DNA of 27,061 nt from positions 1-27,061 of the forward strand of contig CAZDBA010000057.1 in NCBI GenBank assembly GCA_964503615.1, given 5' to 3'. The notes under the pieces were generated by a model that was given only the letters and a program-made list of their open reading frames with translations, was not told where the DNA came from and ran no database searches. This stretch comes from CAZDBA01 sp964503615. GTDB taxonomy: Bacteria; Planctomycetota; Planctomycetia; Pirellulales; Pirellulaceae. The position numbers and the translations under genes are program-made. Below, one piece after another: positions 8,005 to 15,605 of the stretch. Position 1 is the stretch's first letter, and each line of letters opens with the position of its first letter.

Positions 8005-9441
8005 ATGAATACGAAGAGCAATCTAATGATGCTCGTTATCGTTCCGTTTTTGGCCATTTGTGTGGCACAAAAGTCTGCTGAGGCAAACGATTCATTTGGC
8101 GCATGGGGAGGCAGTTGGGGTGCTTCATCTGGTCTTTTTGGTAGCCAAGGTGGCCCAATTCGAAACCTCTTGGCAGCGGCGCCCGTGCGAAGAACATTGG
8201 CTCGTGTGGCCGATCGCTTGACTAGCTTTGGTTCGTATGGCGGTTCGTACGAAAGTGGTGGTGGAAGCTTTGGCGGTTCCCGTTACACAGGATGGGGTAG
8301 CCGAGGATCACGCGGGTACGCGAGATGGAATTCCGGATCACGGGGAAGCTTCGCAGGCTCGACGGGGTACGGTGGCTCGACTGGCTTTGGTGGTTCGACA
8401 GCGTCTTGGAATAGCGGCTTGGCAGGGAGCTCTAACAGCTATGGCAGTTGGGGATCCAGTTCCAGCTACGTCGGCACGAGCGATTACGTCTCAAGTACAC
8501 CCAGTTACCTGGCGGCACCTAGTTATCCGGCCGCACCCAGTTTTATTTCTGCTCCTGCAGTAACTAATTCACTTCCTTATTCAATTGGCTCAATTGGCCA
8601 ATCGTTTCCGCTGGATTTAGGAATTGCTTCACCTGCATTTTCTTCGGACCCATTACTTGGCTCGACGGGAATACCTGTTGAAACAAGCTTTGATAGTGGA
8701 ACAGCTTTCCCTGGAACAGCTTTCCCAACCGAAGGATTCGGCGGCAATTCAGTCGTTGAGCCTTACTATAACGGTGTGCCAACAGAAGGCTTTGACGAAG
8801 GAGGAGGATCTTTTGATGGTGGCGGTTCGATCCTCGGCCCAGTCGATGGCGGATCTGGCAACCCATTTGGTTCACCACCGACAGAACCCGGATCAGCAGA
8901 ACCGACTCCTGGATCGGACGACTTTACAGGCCGTCGCAACCGACTGCGAAAGTCCACGATCGAAGTCCGCTTGCCAAGCGAAGCTGATATCTATGTGAAT
9001 GGCAAACTTACCAAAAGCGTTGGCGAAGCCCGAAGTTTCGTATCGAAAAACCAAAAAGCGGGTAGCAAATATCGCTACGAGATCGCTGCGGTCCTTAACG
9101 GTAAACGTAAAGTCAAAGAGTTCACAATGCGTGCAGGTGGCACCAAGACGATCGACTTTGACTTCTCAACACTGACAACGGTCGCCTTACAAGTTCCTGA
9201 CGATGCCAAGGTCGTCTTGGCCGGCAGCCCTACCAACGGTAGCGGCAAAGCCCGCAAGTTCGAAACCAAGCGTCTTAACGAAGGCGAAAAGTGGAAAGGC
9301 TACACCGTAAAGGTCAGCGTTGTTCGTGATGGCGAAGAGATTGTTCGTGAGCGAACGATCGATGTCATCGGCGGCGAGACCTATGCGTTGAATTTCGACT
9401 TTGATAAAGTTGACTCGACCGCGGTCGCATCCAACGAGTAA
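8005..9441 (+). CDS. Secreted Gly/Ser-rich protein with two tandem TIGR03000-type domains
   Basis: This is a 478-aa protein. Residues 1-27 are a signal peptide (hydrophobic core, then KSAEA|ND). Residues of about 28-315 are low complexity: GGS/YGGS/SWGS repeats first, then Ser/Pro/Ala-rich (PSYLAAPSYPAAP), then acidic Gly-rich. Residues of about 317-387 (TIEVRLPSEADIYVNGKLT...TIDFDF) match the planctomycete TIGR03000 pattern. Residues of about 390-466 (VALQVPDDAKVVLAGSPT...ALNFDF) are a second, more divergent copy in which NGK is replaced by AGSPT. TIGR03000 domains have no assigned function; a cell-surface or extracellular role is likely. The start is supported by AGGA at 7992-7995. A strong terminator follows, so it is probably transcribed alone. 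Confidence 0.85.
   Translation: MNTKSNLMMLVIVPFLAICVAQKSAEANDSFGAWGGSWGASSGLFGSQGGPIRNLLAAAPVRRTLARVADRLTSFGSYGGSYESGGGSFGGSRYTGWGSRGSRGYARWNSGSRGSFAGSTGYGGSTGFGGSTASWNSGLAGSSNSYGSWGSSSSYVGTSDYVSSTPSYLAAPSYPAAPSFISAPAVTNSLPYSIGSIGQSFPLDLGIASPAFSSDPLLGSTGIPVETSFDSGTAFPGTAFPTEGFGGNSVVEPYYNGVPTEGFDEGGGSFDGGGSILGPVDGGSGNPFGSPPTEPGSAEPTPGSDDFTGRRNRLRKSTIEVRLPSEADIYVNGKLTKSVGEARSFVSKNQKAGSKYRYEIAAVLNGKRKVKEFTMRAGGTKTIDFDFSTLTTVALQVPDDAKVVLAGSPTNGSGKARKFETKRLNEGEKWKGYTVKVSVVRDGEEIVRERTIDVIGGETYALNFDFDKVDSTAVASNE
8698..8727 (+). repeat. 15-bp tandem duplication inside the low-complexity region
   Basis: GGAACAGCTTTCCCT is followed directly by GGAACAGCTTTCCCA, giving a repeated GTAFP in the protein. 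It is in frame and is probably a slippage product typical of such regions. Confidence 0.8.
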
Positions 9442-9467
9442 AACCGACCGTTATTTTGAAAATTTAC

Positions 9468-9505
9468 AGGGGCTTGCCGGTGTTAAACCGACAAGCCCCT
9501 TTTTT
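9468..9505 (+). terminator. Rho-independent terminator after the TIGR03000 gene
   Basis: A 9-bp stem AGGGGCTTG/CAAGCCCCT continues after one mismatch with CGG/CCG, around a TGTTAAA loop, and is followed by six T. It lies 26 bp after the stop codon. Confidence 0.9.
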
Positions 9506-9619
9506 CGTTCCTATTTTTCTCAGGTACCGACGCTTTGGGCGGAATTCAACTCCCGCTCGTACCTTGAGTACTTAAAATAGGGGTCATCTAGCAACGTCTC
9601 GGCCCGTCCATGACCATCC

Positions 9620-10387
9620 ATGAACTCCCATTCAACACAAAATTCAGCAGCGGCTTTTCAGGAGTACCCTTGGGGAGCGACTTGTCGGATCCTGGTCTCT
9701 GTCGCACTGGCAATTTATTTGTTCATCGTTGTTGCTGCGCCTGCTACTCATCCGGTTTCTAATTCCGAGTTAACAGAACCGGTGGCCAAAGCGCTGCGAC
9801 CGATTCACCAAGCGTTTTACTTGGGGCACGGTTACCGTTTTTTTGCTCCTGACCCTGGCCCCAGCCACATCGTTCGATACTCGATCAAAACCCAGGATGG
9901 AGACTCAGACAAGACAGGCCAATTTCCCGACCGCCGTGCTCATTGGCCTCGGCTGTTGTATCACCGTTGGTTCATGTTGAGCGAAAACCTTTTTTCCGAC
10001 TCGCAACAATTCCCCGATCCAGCTCTGTTTGAGCGAGGCCAAAGAGAAGTCCACAAGCAAATTGACGAGTTAAGACAGGCTGGAAGACACAAACAGGCTG
10101 AGCAATTGCAGTTGGATACAGAGCAGGAGGTCGCCGCCCAAAAAGAGTCGGAGAAAAGGATTAACGAAATCGCCGATGCGATCGGTCAACACTTGCTCAG
10201 AATCCATGATGGGCAGGAGATCCAGATTTCACTCCACGAGCGCGGTATCCCACTTCCTCAACAGGTCGCTGCAGGTGATGGCTTAGACGATCCTCGACAG
10301 GTTTCACCGCCAATCAGGACTTGGGTGGTCATTGCCGATACCGAAACAGAAACAGAAGAAATTAACGACGAGGCACCCAAGCCTTGA
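9620..10387 (+). CDS. Membrane-anchored protein with YRFFAPDPG motif, partner of the HTTM protein
   Basis: This 255-aa protein has one transmembrane helix (about residues 22-42, ILVSVALAIYLFIVVAA), no cleavable signal, and the rest probably outside the cytoplasmic membrane. After the helix comes a conserved-looking segment, LGHGYRFFAPDPGPSHIVRYSI (residues 68-89). A charged helix follows (about 130-185, QREVHKQIDELRQAGRHKQAEQ) that may form a coiled coil. I recall similar YRFF-P-PG proteins next to HTTM genes in planctomycetes, but could not check this here. The biochemical role is unknown. The stop overlaps the TTG start of the next gene, so the two are translationally linked and probably work together. 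No Shine-Dalgarno site is evident. Confidence 0.72.
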   Translation: MNSHSTQNSAAAFQEYPWGATCRILVSVALAIYLFIVVAAPATHPVSNSELTEPVAKALRPIHQAFYLGHGYRFFAPDPGPSHIVRYSIKTQDGDSDKTGQFPDRRAHWPRLLYHRWFMLSENLFSDSQQFPDPALFERGQREVHKQIDELRQAGRHKQAEQLQLDTEQEVAAQKESEKRINEIADAIGQHLLRIHDGQEIQISLHERGIPLPQQVAAGDGLDDPRQVSPPIRTWVVIADTETETEEINDEAPKP

Positions 10388-11430
10388 GTAAAAAACGAAA
10401 AAAGCCGGTCTCTCCAACAGGTAACCTAGGCAACAAACAAACCGATTCGGATCGCCTTCAACAGTCTGGCGTTGCCGACCAAGTAACGCGCTCGTATTGG
10501 CAACAATGGATCGACGCCTGGAATCGTTTCTGGTTTACGCCAGCGGACCCTGCTTTGCTGGGTCTACTAAGGATCCTTGTCGGCGGGATGCTCTTCTACA
10601 CCCACCTTGTTTGGTCGATGGAACTCCAGACATTTTTTGGCAACGGGGATGAAACGATATTACCCGCGTCCTATCGAGGCTCCGCTGTGTTACCTTCGTA
10701 CATGTGGAGCCATTTCGATTGGATCAGCAGCCAACTGTTGTGGCCGGTCCATATCGCGGCACTGATTGTGTTCGCCTTATTCACGGTAGGCCTGTTCACG
10801 CGAGTGACCGGAGTTCTGTCTGTGTTGCTGCTGATTTCGTACACCAACCGCAGTTTTGGAACTCAGTTTGGCTTGGACCAGATCAACGGCTTTCTCGCAA
10901 TCTATTTAGCGCTCGGACCCAGCGGGCAATTTGCAAGTTTTGACTGTTGGCGTGCCAGGCGAAGAGGCAAAAAATCGGAACAGGGCAGGGCGGCCACCTC
11001 TTCGACACTGGCAAACATCTCGATCCGCCTGATTCAGGTCCATCTCTGCGTTGTTTATTTCTTTGCCGGGATGGCAAAGCTGCAAGGCGAGTTCTGGTGG
11101 AATGGCGAGGCGATCTGGGGGGCGATCGCAAATCACGAGTATCAAACGATCGACGTGACTTGGCTGGGTGAACAGATGTGGCTGATCAATCTAATCACTT
11201 TCTCTGCGTTAATCTGGGAAGTCACCTATCCGTTCCTGATTTGGCCCAAGCTAACGCGGCCGATATTCCTGACAATGGCGATCTTCGTGCACTTAGGCAT
11301 TGGCTTATGCATGGGGATGCTGACGTTCGGCCTAATCATGGTCTTTGCCAACCTTGCTTTCCTAAGCCCAACGACCGTGCGAAGGTGGCTGGAAAAGATC
11401 TTGCCAAATTCACTCTGCACTAACATTTAG
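10384..11430 (+). CDS. HTTM domain membrane protein (vitamin K-dependent gamma-carboxylase-like)
   Basis: This is a 348-aa protein with TTG as start codon in a TTGA overlap with the upstream stop. No ATG exists before the first conserved helix, so TTG is the best start. A basic N-terminus (MSKKRKK) leads to the HTTM pattern: WIDAWNRFWFTPADPALLGLLRILVGGMLFY, a loop with FFGNGDE, then several helices, SYTNRSFGTQFGLDQINGFLAIYLALGPSGQFAS, and IQVHLCVVYFFAGMAKLQGEFWWNGEAIW. The block IRLIQVHLCVVYFFAGMAKL is characteristic of HTTM (PF05090 relatives). The family shares ancestry with animal gamma-glutamyl carboxylase, but the bacterial activity is mostly unknown. Its partner upstream suggests an envelope-bound two-protein unit. 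Confidence 0.83.
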   Translation: MSKKRKKPVSPTGNLGNKQTDSDRLQQSGVADQVTRSYWQQWIDAWNRFWFTPADPALLGLLRILVGGMLFYTHLVWSMELQTFFGNGDETILPASYRGSAVLPSYMWSHFDWISSQLLWPVHIAALIVFALFTVGLFTRVTGVLSVLLLISYTNRSFGTQFGLDQINGFLAIYLALGPSGQFASFDCWRARRRGKKSEQGRAATSSTLANISIRLIQVHLCVVYFFAGMAKLQGEFWWNGEAIWGAIANHEYQTIDVTWLGEQMWLINLITFSALIWEVTYPFLIWPKLTRPIFLTMAIFVHLGIGLCMGMLTFGLIMVFANLAFLSPTTVRRWLEKILPNSLCTNI

Positions 11431-11505
11431 AAGGCGTGTGGATATACTTTGTGATTGAGAAATCGCCGTTATGGCACCGACGCCGTACTACTTGTGTCAG
11501 CTTTC

Positions 11506-11536
11506 TTCACTGCCTTCACTGCGAAGGCGCGGTGAA
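11506..11536 (+). other. Hairpin before asd
   Basis: TTCAC-T-GCCTTC pairs with GAAGGC-GCG-GTGAA around ACTGC. There is no T-tract, so it may be a leader structure or the processed 3' end of the HTTM transcript rather than a classical terminator. Confidence 0.3.
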
Positions 11537-11565
11537 AGACAATTTGAATTTTGACAGATGGAAAA

Positions 11566-12594
11566 ATGATTAAAACGATTGCAGTTGCAGGAGCCACGGG
11601 AGCCGTTGGCCAACTCGTCCTTCAGATGCTTGAGGATCGAAACTTTCAGGCAGAGAATTTCAAGTTCCTCGCTTCGAAACGTTCGGCCGGAAAGTCGATT
11701 GAGTTTCGTGGCCAGCAACACACGATCGAGTTGCTGGAACCCGATGCGTTTAACGATGTCGACGTGGTCATCGGCAGCACCCCAGACGAAGTCGCTCTGG
11801 AATTCACGCCGTGGGCCGTTGAACGTGGTGCGATCGTTGTCGACGAAAGCGGTGCCCATCGTATGCTGGAACATGTTCCATTGGTTGTGCCTGAATGTAA
11901 CCCGCAAGCAATTGCCAACCACCAGGGAATCATTGCCAGTCCAAACTGCTCGACGACTCAAATGGTTGTTTGCCTGCAACCGCTTCACGATTTCGCTCGT
12001 GTTCGGCGTGTGATCGTGGCGACCTACCAGGCGACCAGCGGTGCAGGCGTTGCAGGACAAGCTGATCTAGTCGAAGGGACCAAAGCCGCAATCGCGGGCT
12101 CCCAGCACGACTACCAAGCGTTCTCGCACCCAATCGCCTTCAACGTGATTCCGCAAATCGGCAGCCACAAAGCGGACGGCTACACCTCCGAAGAGCTGAA
12201 GATGGTCTACGAAACACGTAAGATTTTGGGCGACGAAGAGATTCAGGTCTGCCCGACGTGTGTTCGTGTCCCAGTTTCGAACTGTCATAGTGAGTCGATC
12301 ATTGTAGAAACAGAGCGTCCTGTCTCGCCTGAAAAAGCTCGTAAGTTATTCGAAGCTTGCCCGGCGATTAAAGTGATCGACGACCTTGATAACGGACAAT
12401 ATCCGATGCCCAACAACAGTGATGATCAGGACGAAGTCTTCGTTGGCCGAATCCGCGCGGACATCAGTGCTGAAAACAGCATTGCATTTTGGTGTGTCAG
12501 TGACAACCTACGAAAAGGGGCAGCAACCAACGCGGTTCAAATCGCAGAACTGCTGGCCAGCGGCAAGTATGCACAATGCGGCACTTCAAACTAA
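11566..12594 (+). CDS. asd: Aspartate-semialdehyde dehydrogenase
   Basis: This 342-aa protein has the usual length for the family. It reduces aspartyl phosphate to aspartate semialdehyde with NADPH, in the pathway to lysine/diaminopimelate, threonine and methionine. The NADP-binding loop is AVAGATGAVG (residues 6-15). The catalytic Cys is Cys128 in ASPNCSTTQ. A TSGAGVAG loop is at about 158-164, and the proton-relay His is His241 in RVPVSNCHSES. The insert YTSEELKMVYETRKILG is typical of bacterial Asd. I chose the ATG at 11566; an in-frame TTG lies 15 nt upstream. It is cytoplasmic. The last 19 bp overlap the start of truA, so the two genes share a transcript. Confidence 0.95.
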   Translation: MIKTIAVAGATGAVGQLVLQMLEDRNFQAENFKFLASKRSAGKSIEFRGQQHTIELLEPDAFNDVDVVIGSTPDEVALEFTPWAVERGAIVVDESGAHRMLEHVPLVVPECNPQAIANHQGIIASPNCSTTQMVVCLQPLHDFARVRRVIVATYQATSGAGVAGQADLVEGTKAAIAGSQHDYQAFSHPIAFNVIPQIGSHKADGYTSEELKMVYETRKILGDEEIQVCPTCVRVPVSNCHSESIIVETERPVSPEKARKLFEACPAIKVIDDLDNGQYPMPNNSDDQDEVFVGRIRADISAENSIAFWCVSDNLRKGAATNAVQIAELLASGKYAQCGTSN

Positions 12595-13370
12595 CGGTTT
12601 CCTATTTCGGTGAAAAATTCGTGGGTTGGCAGGTCCAACCTAACGGACTTTCGATTCAGGAATGCCTGGAGCGTGCCTGGAAGAAGATCACGCAGGAGCA
12701 GATCCGAATCACAGCCAGTGGGCGAACCGATTCGGGAGTTCACGCTTATGCGCAGATCTGTCACTTGCAAACGGAGACCCAGATTCGTTTCGAAGTCCTT
12801 CGCCGAGCGATCAACGCCCACACTCCAGAAGAGATCGAAGTCCTCTCGATCGAAGAAACCACTCCCGACTTTCACGCCATCCGAAGTGCGATCGAAAAAA
12901 CGTATCGGTATCAAATCAACTGGGGCCATCCCCGTGACGTGTTTCAAATCGGCCGTTCGTGGTACATCCCACAACAGTTGAACGTGCCAGCCATGATCGA
13001 GGCGGCAAAGTTAATCGAAGGCGAACACGACTTTGCCAGTTTTGCCGCCGCCAACGGACAGGCGGCAACCTCGATTCGAACAGTCAGCAAGTTGACCGTT
13101 GAGGTTTGCGACCAACCGCCTTTTCAGAATCTCCGTATCGAAGCAACTGCCGATGGATTCCTCTACAACATGGTTCGGACGATCGTCGGCACACTCGTCC
13201 ATGTTGGATTCCGCAACCGTCCTCCGGAATGGGTTTCGGATGTGATCCATGGGAAAGACCGACGCTTGGCGGGCATGACTGCACCAGCATGTGGACTTTA
13301 TTTGGTAAACGTTGTTTATGATGACTGTGCAGTGGCAAAACCCGAACACGAACATACACCTGAAGAATAG
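12576..13370 (+). CDS. truA: tRNA pseudouridine(38-40) synthase TruA
   Basis: This 264-aa protein isomerises uridines 38-40 in the anticodon stem-loop of tRNAs. The N-terminus FKLTVSYFGEKFVGWQVQPN is typical of TruA. The catalytic Asp is Asp52 in ASGRTDSGVHA. The pattern continues with KTYRYQI, HDFASFAA, and GFLYNMVRTIVGTLVHVG. The start ATG lies inside the end of asd in another frame (19-bp overlap), implying translational coupling. The C-terminus ends in a short acidic tail. No accessory domain is present. Confidence 0.95.
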   Translation: MRHFKLTVSYFGEKFVGWQVQPNGLSIQECLERAWKKITQEQIRITASGRTDSGVHAYAQICHLQTETQIRFEVLRRAINAHTPEEIEVLSIEETTPDFHAIRSAIEKTYRYQINWGHPRDVFQIGRSWYIPQQLNVPAMIEAAKLIEGEHDFASFAAANGQAATSIRTVSKLTVEVCDQPPFQNLRIEATADGFLYNMVRTIVGTLVHVGFRNRPPEWVSDVIHGKDRRLAGMTAPACGLYLVNVVYDDCAVAKPEHEHTPEE

Positions 13371-13378
13371 TGCTTTTC

Positions 13379-13418
13379 AACCGGAACCAGCCTCAATAAT
13401 TCAGGAGGAACCCCGGTT
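13379..13418 (+). other. Imperfect hairpin after truA
   Basis: AACCGG pairs with CCGGTT on the outside and CCTC with GAGG inside, around a 10-nt AT-rich loop. No T-run follows. It may be a weak terminator or a processing site at the end of the asd-truA transcript. Confidence 0.3.
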
Positions 13419-13527
13419 CTGCGGAAATTAACGGCGCGAATTTGCTTGCTACTCTTTTGACTGATTGTCGATTGGATTAAAATAAAATTCGCAGAAGTGA
13501 TGCAAAATATACTCGTTGGTGTTGTTC

Positions 13528-14388
13528 GTGAGCTCAAAAGACTTTTTAGGTCCATTCCGATTGGTGCGTATGATTCGTTCAGGCGCCAATGTTCAGATTT
13601 GGGAAGCCCGAGCAGAGGGTGAAAAAGAAAGTTGCGCCCTGAAAGCGATCAAAATCGGCCAAGTGAAAAACAAAGCTGAGGTCGAGGCACTCAAGCACGA
13701 GGGCGCGGTTGGCAAAACGCTTAAGCACCCCAATGTGATCAAGATCTACGAATACTATTCTGAATTCAGCCAGCCATTTTTACACATGGAATTGTACCCG
13801 GCAAAGAACCTGAAACAGTTGATCAAAGACAAACACGAAGCGGTCAAAGCGCACATCGACACAATCATTCGCCAATGCTGTGAAAGCCTGATCCACCTGC
13901 ACAGTTCCGGATGGATCCATTGCGATGTTAAGCCGGACAACTTTCTTGTTAGTGGCAAAGCCGAAGTCAAACTGATTGACTTTTCGATCGCCAAACCGGT
14001 CAAGCAAGGCTTCAAGCTTTTTGGTGCGAAGAAGATCCAAGGCACTCGAAGCTACATGGCTCCGGAGCAGATCCGAGGAAAGAAAGTCGATGCTCGAACT
14101 GATGTCTACGGTTTAGGTTGCATGATGTTCGAAATGGTTGCAGGGCGTCCCCCTTTTTCGGGAATGAACTCTGACCAGCTATTGCAAAAGCATCTGAATT
14201 CACCTCCACCGACCGTCAAATCAGCCAACAAGCGGGTTCGCAACGAATACTCAGATCTTGTCGGTCAAATGTTGGCTAAGGACCCAGAAAAACGGCCTCA
14301 GACGATCGAGGAGGTTCTGCGACAGGTTTCAAAATCAAAAGCGTTAAAGGCTTCGGCGAAACCCAAAACGGATAAGCCTCCCGAGTGA
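13528..14388 (+). CDS. Soluble Ser/Thr protein kinase (PknB-like catalytic domain)
   Basis: I chose the GTG at 13528 (286 aa), which starts just before the kinase fold; upstream in-frame GTG (13519) and TTG (13516) would add three or four residues. The kinase motifs are a degenerate glycine loop (MIRSGANVQIWEA), the ATP-anchoring Lys39 (ALKAI), a helix-C Glu near 58, HCDVKPDN (131-138, catalytic Asp133), DFS (151-153, with Ser instead of Gly), APE (178-180), and DVYGLGCMMFEM. It has no transmembrane segment and no sensor domain, unlike most PknB-type kinases, so it should be cytoplasmic. The last 20 residues are Lys/Ala/Pro-rich. It sits 109 bp upstream of accA on the same strand; a functional link is possible but unproven. 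Confidence 0.87.
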   Translation: MSSKDFLGPFRLVRMIRSGANVQIWEARAEGEKESCALKAIKIGQVKNKAEVEALKHEGAVGKTLKHPNVIKIYEYYSEFSQPFLHMELYPAKNLKQLIKDKHEAVKAHIDTIIRQCCESLIHLHSSGWIHCDVKPDNFLVSGKAEVKLIDFSIAKPVKQGFKLFGAKKIQGTRSYMAPEQIRGKKVDARTDVYGLGCMMFEMVAGRPPFSGMNSDQLLQKHLNSPPPTVKSANKRVRNEYSDLVGQMLAKDPEKRPQTIEEVLRQVSKSKALKASAKPKTDKPPE

Positions 14389-14497
14389 TCTCTTCCGGCA
14401 TCGGCACAAGCAGCCCGTAAGAACTTTCTAGCGACCAAGGCTGTGAACCCAAAACTCACAAACAAATTTAGACTCAAACAACTCAGTAATCAAAATT

Positions 14498-15514
14498 ATG
14501 GCTCAAGGTTCAGACTACATTTCCGATGGTGCTTGGGGTGGAAACAACCCGGACGATTTCTTGAACTTTGAGCAGCCGATGGCCGAGCTTGAAATCAAGA
14601 TCCGTGACCTCAAAAAGAATTCAGATGATTCCGCTGAAAGCGTCAAAGAGATACGCGGTTTCCAAAGGGAACTGAAGACGCTGACTCAGGAGATCTACGG
14701 CAATCTTTCACCTTGGCAGACGGTGCAGGTCGCAAGACATAAAGATCGCCCGCATACCATTGATTACTTGTCACTGGTGTTTGACGAATTCATCGAACTG
14801 CATGGTGACAAGCTGTTCGGCGATGATCGAGCAATCCGAGTCGGTTTCGCTCGTTTGGGCAACCAAAAAGTGATGGTGATGGGGCACGAAAAAGGACGTA
14901 ACCTCAAAGACCGTCAGGAGAACTTTTTCGGCTGTGCGCATCCGGAAGGTTATCGAAAAGCGATGGCGAAAATGAGAATGGCAGCCAAGTTTAACTTGCC
15001 TGTCATCACCATGATCGACACGCCAGGTGCCTATCCAGGTCTCGGAGCCGAAGAGCGCGGACAAGCTCAAGTGATCGCCGAAAACATGTTTGAAATGAGC
15101 GGCCTAAAGACCCCCATCATCTGTGTCGTCATTGGCGAAGGCGGAAGTGGGGGTGCATTAGGAATCGGTGTAGGTGATCGAGTCGCGATGCTACAGTACT
15201 CGTATTACAGCGTGATCAGTCCAGAAGGTTGTGCCGGTATCCTTTGGAAAGGAGCCCAGCATGCAGAAAAGGCCGCCACCGCGCTTCGGTTCACTTCTAA
15301 TTACTTGAGCGAATTCGGTGTTGTCGATGACGTGATCGAAGAACCTCTTGGCGGGGCGCATCGAGATCCCCACAACATGGCTGCTAATTTGCGATCGTAT
15401 CTAAAGAAAACGGTTGAGGAGTTGCAAGCCCAACCTATCGATAAACTGTTGGATGCGAGATACGAACGGTTTCGAAAACTGGGAGTCTACTTCGAGCACC
15501 CGGTCGAAGAGTAA
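14498..15514 (+). CDS. accA: Acetyl-CoA carboxylase carboxyltransferase subunit alpha
   Basis: This 338-aa protein is the cytoplasmic subunit that, with AccD, transfers CO2 from carboxybiotin to acetyl-CoA to form malonyl-CoA for fatty acid synthesis. Family signatures are LEIKIRDLK near the N-terminus, LSPWQTVQVARHKDRPHTIDY, FGCAHPEGYRKA, TMIDTPGAYPGLGAEERGQ, and GEGGSGGALGIGVGDRVAML, which forms the oxyanion and CoA-binding part. YYSVISPEGCAGILWK follows. The N-terminus is about 20 residues longer than the E. coli protein and is rich in Gly, Asp and Asn. No accD is in the window. The ATG at 14498 has no clear Shine-Dalgarno site. The gene ends convergent with the sulfatase, with an inverted repeat between them. 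Confidence 0.95.
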   Translation: MAQGSDYISDGAWGGNNPDDFLNFEQPMAELEIKIRDLKKNSDDSAESVKEIRGFQRELKTLTQEIYGNLSPWQTVQVARHKDRPHTIDYLSLVFDEFIELHGDKLFGDDRAIRVGFARLGNQKVMVMGHEKGRNLKDRQENFFGCAHPEGYRKAMAKMRMAAKFNLPVITMIDTPGAYPGLGAEERGQAQVIAENMFEMSGLKTPIICVVIGEGGSGGALGIGVGDRVAMLQYSYYSVISPEGCAGILWKGAQHAEKAATALRFTSNYLSEFGVVDDVIEEPLGGAHRDPHNMAANLRSYLKKTVEELQAQPIDKLLDARYERFRKLGVYFEHPVEE

Positions 15515-15522
15515 AAGAACCC

Positions 15523-15571
15523 TTCGCCAGAAATCTGATTCATCGCAAGTAGAAAAAGGAATTCTGGCGAA
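15523..15571. terminator. Inverted repeat between convergent accA and sulfatase genes
   Basis: The arms TTCGCCAGAA (15523-15532) and TTCTGGCGAA (15562-15571) are perfect 10-bp complements separated by 29 nt. The position between two converging stops suggests a shared transcript-end structure. The long loop and missing T-tract make a classical terminator uncertain. Confidence 0.45.
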
Positions 15572-15605
15572 TCCCACTACGAACAAATTTGGGTTTCGCA
15601 GTCCT

